This document shows, piece by piece, positions 26,102 to 34,258 of a stretch of 64,000 nt of DNA. Origin of the DNA: Candidatus Bathyarchaeota archaeon (GTDB lineage Archaea; Thermoproteota; Bathyarchaeia; Bathyarchaeales; Bathycorpusculaceae); assembly GCA_026014615.1 (NCBI GenBank), contig JAOZHZ010000019.1, positions 124,001 through 188,000 on the forward strand, in the 5' to 3' direction. How positions within the stretch are numbered: the first letter of the stretch is position 1; the number at the start of each line of letters is the position of its first letter. The position numbers and the translations under genes were made by a program. The notes under the pieces are model-generated. The model did no database searches, had not been told where the DNA came from, and saw only the letters and a program-made list of their open reading frames with translations.

Positions 26102-27085
26102 TTATTTCCAGTAGTCTTTTTCCTCTCCAGATTTGTCTACGCTTTGAATTTCCATTAGGGCGTCAGGGTACGGTTCAAAGAACGTTTGCTGCAGTAGGTA
26201 TTCTTCGTTGAAGCGGATTATCCACGACTTCAACAGATTCAATGGGGTGCTTAATGGGAATTTGCTTGTTCTGTACTTCGCTACCGCGTCCAGAAAGAAG
26301 GTTTTTTCGTTTTTTGACAGTTTGCTGGTGAAGTAGCCTGCGGCTTTGGTGAGTACGTTTTCGTTTGCTCCTCGACGCGGCGGGTGCTTCAAGGCTCTCC
26401 ACAGGTGATTCTCATAGTCGGCAACGGTTTCTTTGAGCGGTTTGCCCTTTGACTGCGCCCCAATTCTCCCCATTGCGTGTAGTTCCGTTTGGTTGTAGGC
26501 TGTTAATAGTAGTTTGTTGCGTGCCTGAAAATCAATCAGCCCCTTAATTGAACCCGCTTTTTTCACTTGCCTGAAATCGGCTAAGGTGTAGAGTTTGGTT
26601 AGGAAGTGCTCTTTTATTCGGGAGTTCAGCAGGCGACGTTCATCCTCAATTGCCAACTGCGAGTACCGAGCCAGCACGGCGCCTCCAAAGAAGCCTGTTC
26701 CTCTGCCGACAGGGGCGGATTTTTCGGCGCTGGGGTAAATTTTTGCGTCTTTCATTGCGCTGCTTGGCGAGCCACTTTTAAGTATAAAGCCGTCGACTTC
26801 GGGTAGCGACGTCAAAAACTTTTCCGCAAACTGCCTCATCTTACCCGTTAAATCTAAGCCTGTGGCAGGCTGAACTAGCCTCAAATCCTCGTCGGTTTTG
26901 ACTATGCGTAGGGTTTCTCTGGGGACTCCCAGCCCAATTTCGACTTCGGGGCAGACAGGGATGAATTCTGCGTGGGGTTTGAGGTCTTCTACGAATTTGC
27001 TTGCGATTATTTGCCCGTCCCAACGGACAGGCTCAAACGTGATGCATTTACTTATAACGACAACTGGCTTAACGAAGCTTCTCAT
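26102..27085 (-). CDS. DUF523-DUF1722 two-domain protein
   Basis: The N-terminal DUF523 part (RSFVKPVVVISKCITFEPVR; FIPVCPEVEIGLGVPRETLR; GFILKSGSPSSAMKDAKIY) carries conserved cysteine and SPSC-like motifs. The C-terminal DUF1722/YbgA part holds HAMGRIGAQS and NHLWRALKHPPRRGANENVL. Function unproven; in bacteria DUF1722 genes often sit near photolyases, as here. ATG 27085 is chosen; an in-frame GTG at 27097 abuts the upstream stop, and the longer frame to 27193 runs through the neighbouring gene. Confidence 0.85.
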   Translation of the reverse strand: MRSFVKPVVVISKCITFEPVRWDGQIIASKFVEDLKPHAEFIPVCPEVEIGLGVPRETLRIVKTDEDLRLVQPATGLDLTGKMRQFAEKFLTSLPEVDGFILKSGSPSSAMKDAKIYPSAEKSAPVGRGTGFFGGAVLARYSQLAIEDERRLLNSRIKEHFLTKLYTLADFRQVKKAGSIKGLIDFQARNKLLLTAYNQTELHAMGRIGAQSKGKPLKETVADYENHLWRALKHPPRRGANENVLTKAAGYFTSKLSKNEKTFFLDAVAKYRTSKFPLSTPLNLLKSWIIRFNEEYLLQQTFFEPYPDALMEIQSVDKSGEEKDYWK

Positions 27086-27099
27086 TTCTTCACTGACAC

Positions 27100-27771
27100 T
27101 TAGGGTTGCAGTTGATTGTAGAGTTTGTCTTGGGCGCCGTTTGCTTTGGCTTGTTTCTTCCAGCCGCGGTTTCCCATGAAGAGGTATAGCCATTTCTGAA
27201 TCAACGGTTTAGCCATCAAATCCACCGCCTCCAAAGAAACCGCTTTGCCCTCCAAGAGGTCCGCTGCAGCCAAATCTAACGCTTTTTGCACGTTGCGCGT
27301 TACGTACCCCGCGTCTTCCAGCGTGCTTCCGTTTATGGCTCCGCCCCCGCCTAAACCTAAGCCGCCTGCCCACTCGATGCCTGCTTCGGCTGCGAAGCGC
27401 CTGTAAATCGCCAGTGCGGTGTTGTTTTGGCTGGCTTCAGGAAATCCACTGTTAACTATCGCCACCATCCGCTGGGTCTTCGGCGAATTGCTTTTTCTTT
27501 GTTTTGCCAAAACCTCCAACGCTGCAATGACTGCGGCGGGAAGACTGTCAACGTACAGTGGGGACGCAAGTATCAGCAGGTCGCTGCTGCTGGCTTTTTC
27601 CAGCATTTGTGCTCTGGCAGTCTCGGAACGCATCGCGGCTTGAATGTGAAGTTCTTCAGCTTTGTATCCGCTGCTGAGTTTATCCAGAAGGTATCCGCCT
27701 AACGATTTGGAGGTGCTTTTGAAGCCCCTTGGGCTCCCTATCAGAAGAAGCGCCTGTTTTGGCTGACTCAT
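27100..27771 (-). CDS. NADPH-dependent FMN reductase/flavodoxin-like protein
   Basis: 223 aa, flavodoxin-like fold: ALLLIGSPRGFKSTSKSLGG (FMN phosphate loop), SDLLILASPLYVDSLPAAVI (isoalloxazine loop), MVAIVNSGFPEASQNNTALA. The C-terminus (KWLYLFMGNRGWKKQAKANG) is basic and amphipathic. Overlaps the following flavodoxin gene's stop by four bases, so they are co-translated and possibly partners. Confidence 0.82.
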   Translation of the reverse strand: MSQPKQALLLIGSPRGFKSTSKSLGGYLLDKLSSGYKAEELHIQAAMRSETARAQMLEKASSSDLLILASPLYVDSLPAAVIAALEVLAKQRKSNSPKTQRMVAIVNSGFPEASQNNTALAIYRRFAAEAGIEWAGGLGLGGGGAINGSTLEDAGYVTRNVQKALDLAAADLLEGKAVSLEAVDLMAKPLIQKWLYLFMGNRGWKKQAKANGAQDKLYNQLQP

Positions 27772-28337
27772 TGGGTTCCCACCTCAGTAAGAGTTTCTTT
27801 AATTTTCTGAGCAACCACGGTGGAGTCATCGGTGGAGTATACGATTTTTGAGGCGTGCGCGGGTGCATGCAAGTTGATTGAGTTGCGCATAAGGAGGGTT
27901 TCAAAAATCTTTTCGCTTTCCGCGTCAGGCTGGGGCAAAACGCCGAAGCCGACCACGCTGCCGTTGTGTTCGTAACGTTTTTCATGGTGGACTTCGCCGT
28001 TAATTTTTGTGAAGAAAGGCATTATGGTGCAGATTTGGCGGTCCAACGCCTTCTTCAACTCGTAAGAGTAGCCGCCGAAAACTATTGGGGTGACAAAAAC
28101 TTTCAGGTCGGCAAACGCCAGTTTTTTGGCTATGCCCCTCGCGGAGTCGTTGATTATGCATTCTGCGGGGGTTTTTATCCAGCAGCCGTAACAGCCTATG
28201 CAGTCGGCTATCTGCATTTCTCGCAATTTGAAAACAGCAACTTCTCCAGCGTCGCTTAGGGTAGAGACTACAGCCTCGGAAACTTCATCTGCCTTTGCGT
28301 CGGTGCTTCTTGCTCCATTCAAAACAACAACCTTCAT
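27768..28337 (-). CDS. Flavodoxin-like NAD(P)H-dependent oxidoreductase
   Basis: 189 aa: MKVVVLNGARSTDAKADEV at the N-terminus, IADCIGCYGCWIKTPAECI (the CxxCxxC cluster common in archaeal iron-sulfur flavoproteins) and VFVTPIVFGGYSYELKKALD. The cysteines could bind a 4Fe-4S cluster, although typical ISF spacing is slightly different, so this is inference. First gene of the three-gene minus-strand operon. Confidence 0.82.
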   Translation of the reverse strand: MKVVVLNGARSTDAKADEVSEAVVSTLSDAGEVAVFKLREMQIADCIGCYGCWIKTPAECIINDSARGIAKKLAFADLKVFVTPIVFGGYSYELKKALDRQICTIMPFFTKINGEVHHEKRYEHNGSVVGFGVLPQPDAESEKIFETLLMRNSINLHAPAHASKIVYSTDDSTVVAQKIKETLTEVGTQ

Positions 28338-28673
28338 GTATTATCCGCCCAAAACAGTTCAGAATCACGTCTATATGATTCAATATTTAAGTATAAGTAT
28401 TTCTGTCGTAGCTTTTTTTACCAGTTTTCGTCTGAATTAGCATTTACTTTGTCTTCTCACAAAATGTGCCACTAATGAATTACAACAAAACCCTTTAGCC
28501 TTAGCAATTCTTGTTTTTCTCATCATATACTTTATTCTGTTTTTCTCTATTGATGTATCTACATTCTGTTACGTTTGATGTTCTTCACGAAGTAATCATT
28601 GCTTATAAAATGTCAAAAAAACTTAAATTTGCTTTAACTCAAACAGTACTTCTATATCTTTCGAGTTGGTTCC
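28338..28673. other. AT-rich gap upstream of the CBASS genes
   Basis: No coding frame was found. AT content rises here relative to the preceding genes, marking the edge of the defence island. Two TATA-like boxes occur at 28602-28610 and 28621-28630. Confidence 0.5.
28621..28630 (+). promoter_or_regulatory. Candidate TATA box for the CBASS operon
   Basis: ACTTAAATTT follows a purine-rich CAAAAAAA block resembling BRE. Initiation near 28652 would give a leader of ~22 nt before ATG 28674. Confidence 0.4.
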
Positions 28674-29564
28674 ATGGTACTTTCAGAGGCACAACTACAA
28701 ACTTGGTCAAATAAAGGCACAGTTACTAAATCAATCAATGCACATGAATCAATAAGAACTGCTTTAATGGCCGATGATTCTCCAGTCAAGGGCAGGAATA
28801 TTGATTTTTATCTTCAAGGTTCATATAAAAACGATACCAATGTTAGAAAAGATAGCGATGTTGATGTTGTTGTCCAGTTAAACGATGTCTTCTATCATGA
28901 TATCTCAAATTTAAGTGCTGAACAACAAGCACTTTTTAAAGCAAGTTATTCAGGTGCAACATATAATTACTGGGATTTCCGAGCAGATGTACTGAAAGCA
29001 TTAACCGACTATTTTGGGTCCGACAAAGTCAAAGCAGGGAATAAATCGTTTAAACTTACTGGCGATTCAAATCGGGTCAATGCAGATGTCGTGCCTTGTC
29101 TTCAGTTTAGAAAATACAAACGTTTTCTGAACTCAACTGACCAAGATTTTGTTGAAGGAATGTTATTTTTTACCCAAAGTGAAAAACGTGAAATAATAAA
29201 CTACCCAAAAATCCACTATAAAAATGGCTGCCGAAAGAATTCGCCCGAACAAACTACTGGTTGGTTTAAAGAAACTGTTAGAGTTCTTAAAAATGCGCGG
29301 TCAAAATTGGTCGATGACTGCAAGATTTCGGCAAATATTTCGCCATCATATTTTATTGAATGTTTAACGTATAACGTACCTAACAGTAAATTTGGAAAAA
29401 ACTGGCAATCTACATACTATAGTGTACTCAATTGGCTTGCTGAGGCTGACTTCACTAATTTTGTCAGTCAAAATGAGCAAACGTGGTTATTTGGCGACAC
29501 TCCCGAACAGTGGCGTGTAAAAAACGCTCAAACTTTAGTTAAAGAATTATTGGAACTTGAGTAG
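28674..29564 (+). CDS. CD-NTase (cGAS/DncV-like nucleotidyltransferase) of a CBASS system
   Basis: 296 aa. The catalytic signature is GS (49-50) followed by DSDVDVVV (D62 and D64) and a third Asp in NADVVPC (D138). The helical C-terminal half holds HYKNGCRKN...GWFKETVRVLKNAR, as in CD-NTases. These enzymes make cyclic oligonucleotide second messengers on phage infection. The effector gene starts 11 bp downstream. Clade and product cannot be read directly. AT-richer than neighbours, suggesting transfer. Confidence 0.85.
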   Translation: MVLSEAQLQTWSNKGTVTKSINAHESIRTALMADDSPVKGRNIDFYLQGSYKNDTNVRKDSDVDVVVQLNDVFYHDISNLSAEQQALFKASYSGATYNYWDFRADVLKALTDYFGSDKVKAGNKSFKLTGDSNRVNADVVPCLQFRKYKRFLNSTDQDFVEGMLFFTQSEKREIINYPKIHYKNGCRKNSPEQTTGWFKETVRVLKNARSKLVDDCKISANISPSYFIECLTYNVPNSKFGKNWQSTYYSVLNWLAEADFTNFVSQNEQTWLFGDTPEQWRVKNAQTLVKELLELE

Positions 29565-29575
29565 GTCTTGCATTA

Positions 29576-30163
29576 ATGCACGATTATTCCATAGATTCAA
29601 ACGAGCGATTACAAATCCCACTTTACTTGGCTATCGTCAGCATATTGTTTATGGGTAGTGTTCAAGCGACTCTTAACTTCTATCATTTAGTGTTACCTTG
29701 GTGGATTGACGGTGTTTCTGTATTCGGCTTTTATGGATTTCTTCTTTTACTATTTGATAAATACCTCTGGAAATGGCGATTTTTAAGAACGCTTAATGTC
29801 GTACATACGCCTAACCTCAACGGGACATACGAGGGCAATCTCCTGTCTTCTTATAGTGAATTCAAAAAAGAAATTCCAATATCTGTAGAAGTTGTGCAAA
29901 ACTGGACGAAAATCAGTATAGTTTGGAAAACGAAAACGTCATGTTCAAGAAGCCTTGTGGCGTCCATGTTAACGCAAACCGAACCGAACATTCTGACTTA
30001 CCAGTACCTTAACGAACCCAATCAAAATGCCCCAGAGGCGCTACACATGCATAGAGGGACTGCCACTACGGATATAGAAAAAGATCAAACGTTGAGTGGG
30101 GGTTGCTATAATAATCGAGATGGAAAAACAACTGTGACGTTTAATCTTAAAAAAGTTAATTGA
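29576..30163 (+). CDS. cap15: Cap15-type CBASS effector (2TM plus beta-barrel)
   Basis: 195 aa. Two TM helices (IPLYLAIVSILFMGSVQATL; VSVFGFYGFLLLLFDKYLW) precede a cytosolic beta-rich domain: PNLNGTYEGNL, WTKISIVWKTKTSCSRSLVA, YQYLNEPNQNAPEALHMHRG and LSGGCYNNRDGKTTVTFNLK. The G-T-Y/W, S-x-S, Y-x-Y-x-N-x-P, H-x-G-T and G-x-Y pattern fits the SMODS-associated 2TM beta-strand-rich (Cap15) domain. Known members disrupt the membrane when the CD-NTase product binds. Paired with the CD-NTase, no Cap2/Cap3. Confidence 0.82.
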   Translation: MHDYSIDSNERLQIPLYLAIVSILFMGSVQATLNFYHLVLPWWIDGVSVFGFYGFLLLLFDKYLWKWRFLRTLNVVHTPNLNGTYEGNLLSSYSEFKKEIPISVEVVQNWTKISIVWKTKTSCSRSLVASMLTQTEPNILTYQYLNEPNQNAPEALHMHRGTATTDIEKDQTLSGGCYNNRDGKTTVTFNLKKVN

Positions 30164-30425
30164 AGTTACGACTTGTAATCCTTTACTTATTCGAAAAACG
30201 GGAATATCATTTTGTAGACGTGGTGTGTTGATTGTAAACCAATTAAAACCAACCGTATATCCGCCGAAAACTGCCTTTTCCAGCCGTTTCCAGCCTTTTT
30301 TTGCCTTTTCTAGCCGTGGACTACGTCCAAATCAAACGCTGAATTGGAAAAGCAGCCCAAAACAAACGTTTTGAAAGATAGGGGGGAGGTAGCAAAAAAC
30401 TACAAAACAAAAAACGCAGGCTAAG
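30164..30425. other. Non-coding gap with short repeats downstream of CBASS
   Basis: Three near-copies of a CTTTTCCAGCCG-type unit occur between 30269 and 30316. A G-rich run (GATAGGGGGGAGGTAG at 30378-30393) resembles, on the reverse strand, the start of the 47-bp repeat. No gene seen. Confidence 0.5.
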
Positions 30426-31334
30426 CTACTTCAAAAGTTCCAACAAAATAGCCTTGGCGGAGTATAGTCTGTTTTCTGCCTGCTCATAAATCACTGACTT
30501 TTCACATTCAACAGTTTCTGCGCTGATTTCGTATCCTCGGTGAATCGGCATATCATGCATTACGTAGGCGTTGCTGCCTTTGAGCAACTCCGCGTTGATC
30601 TGGTAGGGCATCATTTGTTTGAGGCGCTTCTCTTTTTCCGCCGCGAACTTGGCACCCGTGAAGAACTCCATATCAACCCACGTATCCGTATACACGAAAT
30701 CCGCATCCGCAACCGCACCCTTCAAATCCAACGTGGCTGTCCAGAGTCCAGTTTGCTTTGCTTCATCCAGTAATGCTTGGTCACGGGAAGCCTCATTAAA
30801 GATTGGCGTCACCGTCGTCAACTCCACACCCGTTTTAGTGCAGCCTTCAATCAGGGAGTTGCAGACGTTGTTGTGGACGCCAACATAAACCAGTTTGGCG
30901 CCCTTCAGCGAGCCGTGCTTCTCTTTGATGGTGATTAAGTCGGCTAAGCATTGGCTGGGGTGATACATCTCGTCGCAGCCGTTGATGACTGGAACACGCG
31001 AAGCCTGCATCATCTTCTGCAAATCCGCGTTATGCAACAAACGCGCCATAATGCCGTCCACGTTACGCGAAAGATACTGCATTTCATCCCCAATGTCTGA
31101 CAAACCAAAATTCGTAGTCCGCCAATCAATGTACAAGGCGTGTCCGCCAAGCTGCGTCATGGCAACCTCAAAGGAAACTCTGGTTCGGGTGCTGGTTTTC
31201 TGGAAAATCAAAGCCAACGACTTCTGCTCCAACTCTTCTTCATGTTTCTTGGGGTGCTGCTTTACTTCGATAGCCATGTCAACTAGGTCGTTGAGTTGTT
31301 GGCTGGATAACTCTTTGAAGTTGTTCAGGTGCAT
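30426..31334 (-). CDS. argF: Ornithine carbamoyltransferase
   Basis: About 302 aa. Carbamoyl-phosphate loop FQKTSTRTRVSFEVAMTQLG, then PVINGCDEMYHPSQCLADL (HPxQxLaD) and the ornithine-binding region with VMHDMPIHRGYEIS. Makes citrulline in arginine synthesis. ATG 31334 (MHLNNFKELSS) is the usual start; an in-frame ATG at 31352 adds six residues. Confidence 0.93.
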   Translation of the reverse strand: MHLNNFKELSSQQLNDLVDMAIEVKQHPKKHEEELEQKSLALIFQKTSTRTRVSFEVAMTQLGGHALYIDWRTTNFGLSDIGDEMQYLSRNVDGIMARLLHNADLQKMMQASRVPVINGCDEMYHPSQCLADLITIKEKHGSLKGAKLVYVGVHNNVCNSLIEGCTKTGVELTTVTPIFNEASRDQALLDEAKQTGLWTATLDLKGAVADADFVYTDTWVDMEFFTGAKFAAEKEKRLKQMMPYQINAELLKGSNAYVMHDMPIHRGYEISAETVECEKSVIYEQAENRLYSAKAILLELLK

Positions 31335-31434
31335 GCGCTTAGCCTCAAACAAGGGTCAAAGCGAACTTGGCAATTAAGCTTTACGGGAAACCTTTTTCTC
31401 CAAACACCCCAACTTCATCTGGAAGTGCAAACCA

Positions 31435-32259
31435 ATGATTCTGCTGGTTCACTCAAACCTCGACATCGCAGGCAAAAACATAGCCCAACAAATCCTCCAA
31501 CAATACCCCTTCACAAAAACCGACCAAACCTACCAAGAAAAACCCGTTTACACAGCCGAAATCAACAACAAACAAGTTACCTACGTTACCCTCAAAGAAG
31601 AATCCGTCCACGCACAACACTTACCCGAAGACTTCTCCACCGCAGAACTGGTGGTTTTCGTTTCACGGCACAGCAGCCAAAGCGGCACCCCCACCCTGTC
31701 CGTGCACACCCCCGGAAACTTTGCAAACGCCGAACTAGGCGGACTACCAAGAACGGTTTCAGTTTCTCCTGCCCACGCAATGGCTGAAGCCCTCAAAGCC
31801 CTAAACAGGCACAAACAGGAAATGGGTTTAGATTATGAGGTTTCTTACGAAGGCACCCACCATGGTCCCTCGCTAAATGTGCCCACAATGTTCGTGGAAC
31901 TGGGCAGCTCTGCGAAGCAGTGGCGTGACCAAACCGCTGCACAAGCCGTTGCACACGCCGCCATGGAAGCCATCGCAAACTACGAAAACTCACAACGAAC
32001 AGCAGCTTTGGGAATCGGCGGAACCCACTATAACCGTAAATTCACGCAGATGGCTCTTGAAGGAGACGCTGTTTTCGGACACATGATACCCAAATATGCG
32101 GTTCCATCTGTGGATTTGCAGGTCCTGCAGCAATGCATCCAACGAACTCATGAACAAGTGGCGTCTGTGGTGCTGGATTGGAAGGGCATTAAAAGCGAGG
32201 ATAAACCCAAACTCATGGCAAATCTTGCGGAGTTGGGGCTTCCAACCAGAAAAGTTTAA
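31435..32259 (+). CDS. dtdA: D-aminoacyl-tRNA deacylase, archaeal type
   Basis: 274 aa. Removes D-amino acids from mischarged tRNA. Typical blocks: VFVSRHSSQSGTPTLSVHTP, YEGTHHGPSLNVPTMFVELG and ALGIGGTHYNRKFTQMALE, the metal-binding histidine-rich core of the DtdA/GEK1 family. It diverges from argF and precedes secE by ~115 bp. Confidence 0.94.
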   Translation: MILLVHSNLDIAGKNIAQQILQQYPFTKTDQTYQEKPVYTAEINNKQVTYVTLKEESVHAQHLPEDFSTAELVVFVSRHSSQSGTPTLSVHTPGNFANAELGGLPRTVSVSPAHAMAEALKALNRHKQEMGLDYEVSYEGTHHGPSLNVPTMFVELGSSAKQWRDQTAAQAVAHAAMEAIANYENSQRTAALGIGGTHYNRKFTQMALEGDAVFGHMIPKYAVPSVDLQVLQQCIQRTHEQVASVVLDWKGIKSEDKPKLMANLAELGLPTRKV

Positions 32260-32373
32260 ACAATAACACCGCAATTAATCCTCTCTGAAGAGCCATAACG
32301 GCGAATCTTGGAAAACTTGAACGTTACAGTAACGTTTATTATGGCTAAGTGAAATCTTGAGTGTGCGGTCAAT

Positions 32374-32550
32374 ATGGGAATACGATCATGGCTAGAACAA
32401 GCAGGACGAACCTTAAAGCTGTCCCAAAAACCAGACAGAGATGAAGTATGGCTATCCATAAAAATCACTGTCTTAGGCATGGGCGCAGTAGGGCTAATCG
32501 GATTCGTCATCAAACTCATAGCTACAGCAATACCAGGGGCAGCAGCGTAG
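32374..32550 (+). CDS. secE: Preprotein translocase subunit SecE
   Basis: 58 aa: an amphipathic N-terminal helix (IRSWLEQAGRTLKLSQKPDR) and one TM helix (ISIKITVLGMGAVGLIGFVIKLI-type, split here as VLGMGAVGLIGFVIKLIATA). Position 12 bp before nusG is the standard archaeal order. SecE clamps SecY. Confidence 0.9.
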   Translation: MGIRSWLEQAGRTLKLSQKPDRDEVWLSIKITVLGMGAVGLIGFVIKLIATAIPGAAA

Positions 32551-32562
32551 AAGGCAAAAATT

Positions 32563-33045
32563 ATGGAGAAAAAAGAGGATCAATTTCAAACTAAAATTTT
32601 CGCTGTAAAAACAACCACTGGTCAAGAAAAAAACGTAGCAAGGCTTTTGTCAGCCAAAATCGAAATGGAGAAAATCCCCATAAAATCAATCCTTGTCCCT
32701 GACACGCTCAAAGGTTACGTGTTCATAGAAGCAGATGGACCCCACCTCATCGAGGAAGCCATCGCAGGCGTAAGGCACGTGCGTTCCCGCATCCCCGGGT
32801 TAGTCAGCTTCAACGAGATTGAACGCTACATCGTCCGCAAGCCAGTCATTGAAGACTTAGGCGAAGACGACGTGGTGGAAATTACTGGCGGTCCATTCAA
32901 GGGTATGCGTGCTAAAATTACGCGTATTGACAAATCTAAAGGCGAAGTAACTCTGGAACTGTTGGAAGCGACATTCACCTTGCCCATCACAGTTCACTCA
33001 GATTACGTGAAGTTAATTGAAAAAGGAAAGAGAAGTGAAGAATAA
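32563..33045 (+). CDS. spt5: Transcription elongation factor Spt5/NusG
   Basis: 160 aa: NGN domain with FAVKTTTGQEKNVARLLSAK, SILVPDTLKGYVFIEAD, HVRSRIPGLV; and a KOW domain with DVVEITGGPFKGMRAKITRI. Keeps RNA polymerase processive with Spt4. Its stop overlaps the L11 start by one base. Confidence 0.94.
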   Translation: MEKKEDQFQTKIFAVKTTTGQEKNVARLLSAKIEMEKIPIKSILVPDTLKGYVFIEADGPHLIEEAIAGVRHVRSRIPGLVSFNEIERYIVRKPVIEDLGEDDVVEITGGPFKGMRAKITRIDKSKGEVTLELLEATFTLPITVHSDYVKLIEKGKRSEE

Positions 33046-33536
33046 TGGTTGAACTGAAAACTGTAGAATTGCTTGTGGCTGGTGGACAAGCAACCGCTGG
33101 ACCACCGTTGGGTCCCGCTCTTGGTCCATTAGGCTTAAACATCATGCAAGTCGTCACCAAAATCAACGAACTTACCAAAGATTACGCTGGAATGAAAGTT
33201 CCTGTAAAAATCTCCGTTAACCCTGAAGACAAAACCTTCGAAGTCACCGTCGGTGTCCCCACAAGCTCTGCACTTCTGGTTTCCGAGTTGAAAATCGAAA
33301 AAGGCTCCGGCACCCCAAACACCGAAAAAGTCGGCGACATCACCGTAGACCAAATAATCCGCATAGCCAAAATCAAACGCCCCGAACTCCTGGCAAGCAC
33401 CCTCAAAGGCGCAGCTAAAGAAGTCATGGGCACATGCGTAAGCGTAGGCGTCACAGTGGAAGGCAAAGACCCAAGAGAAGCACAAAAAGAAGTCGACAAC
33501 GGCAAGTACGATGACATATTCAGCAGCAACGAATGA
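33045..33536 (+). CDS. rpl11: Large ribosomal subunit protein L11
   Basis: 163 aa: VAGGQATAGPPLGPALGPLG, then LNIMQVVTKINELTKDY, typical of L11, and a C-terminal RNA-binding domain with ITVDQIIRIAKIKRPELLAS and MGTCVSVGVTVEGKDPREAQ. Forms the GTPase-associated centre with L10/L12. Confidence 0.96.
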   Translation: MVELKTVELLVAGGQATAGPPLGPALGPLGLNIMQVVTKINELTKDYAGMKVPVKISVNPEDKTFEVTVGVPTSSALLVSELKIEKGSGTPNTEKVGDITVDQIIRIAKIKRPELLASTLKGAAKEVMGTCVSVGVTVEGKDPREAQKEVDNGKYDDIFSSNE

Positions 33537-33538
33537 TA

Positions 33539-33557
33539 AGCGAATATATTTATAATT
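33539..33557 (+). promoter_or_regulatory. Promoter for L1-L10
   Basis: AGCGAATATATTTATAATT is nearly identical to the LX promoter at 15672-15690 (one base differs). It starts just after the L11 stop; initiation near 33580 gives an L1 leader of ~11 nt. Confidence 0.65.
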
Positions 33558-33590
33558 CCCCACTAATCCACTTTGAGACGAGGCTTCAAA

Positions 33591-34241
33591 ATGCCCTTAG
33601 ATAAGAAAACCCTGTTAGATGCTGTGAAAGAGGCAAAAGAGAAAGCTGGGCAGAAGAAATTTGACCAGACGGTAGAGTTGATTCTGAACATCAAAGAAAT
33701 CGACATGAAATCTCCAGAAGGCAAATTCACACAAGTTGTTGAACTTCCCCACGTTACAGCTAAACCCAACAAAATATTCGTCGTAGCCACAGGTGAGTTA
33801 GCCCTAAAAGCTCGACGTGCAAACGCTGACAAAGTCATTGAACGCGCTGACCTTGAGGACTTAGCGGGCAAAAAGAAAGACATCCGCAAAATTGCAGTTG
33901 GGTATGATGTCTTCATTTCTGAAGCCCCCTTAATGCCCACCGTGGGTCGTACTTTAGGTCCTGCTTTGGGTCCAAGAGGCAAGCTGCCTATTCCAGTTCC
34001 ACCCAACGCTGATGTTGAGGCTTTAATTACCAAGCACCGCAAAACAGTCGTGGTGCGTATGCGTAATCAACCCATCATTCAAACCCGCGTAGGCACACAA
34101 AATCAACCTGACGAGGAAATAGTTGACAATATGTCGGCTGTTCTGCGTGCTTTGGAAGGAAAACTTAAGCGGGGGCTCAAAAACATTGATGTTGCCTTCG
34201 TGAAAACCTCCATGGGAACTCCTGTAAAGATTAAACCTTAA
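33591..34241 (+). CDS. rpl1: Large ribosomal subunit protein L1
   Basis: About 216 aa: KKTLLDAVKEAKEKAGQKKF, GPALGPRGKLPIPVPPNADV and the C-terminal KNIDVAFVKTSMGTPVKIKP, all diagnostic. It binds the L1 stalk and in archaea often its own mRNA leader. ATG 33591 is used; a TTG at 33573 would precede the expected transcription start. Confidence 0.96.
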   Translation: MPLDKKTLLDAVKEAKEKAGQKKFDQTVELILNIKEIDMKSPEGKFTQVVELPHVTAKPNKIFVVATGELALKARRANADKVIERADLEDLAGKKKDIRKIAVGYDVFISEAPLMPTVGRTLGPALGPRGKLPIPVPPNADVEALITKHRKTVVVRMRNQPIIQTRVGTQNQPDEEIVDNMSAVLRALEGKLKRGLKNIDVAFVKTSMGTPVKIKP

Positions 34242-34258
34242 CTTAAGAGTGAAACACC

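Noticed and set aside
28511-28714. 67-aa plus frame overlapping the CD-NTase start
   Set aside because: Hydrophobic AT-rich frame spanning the promoter; the CD-NTase start at 28674 is better supported.
33135-33563. 142-aa minus-strand frame opposite L11
   Set aside because: Opposite a highly conserved ribosomal gene; no independent support.
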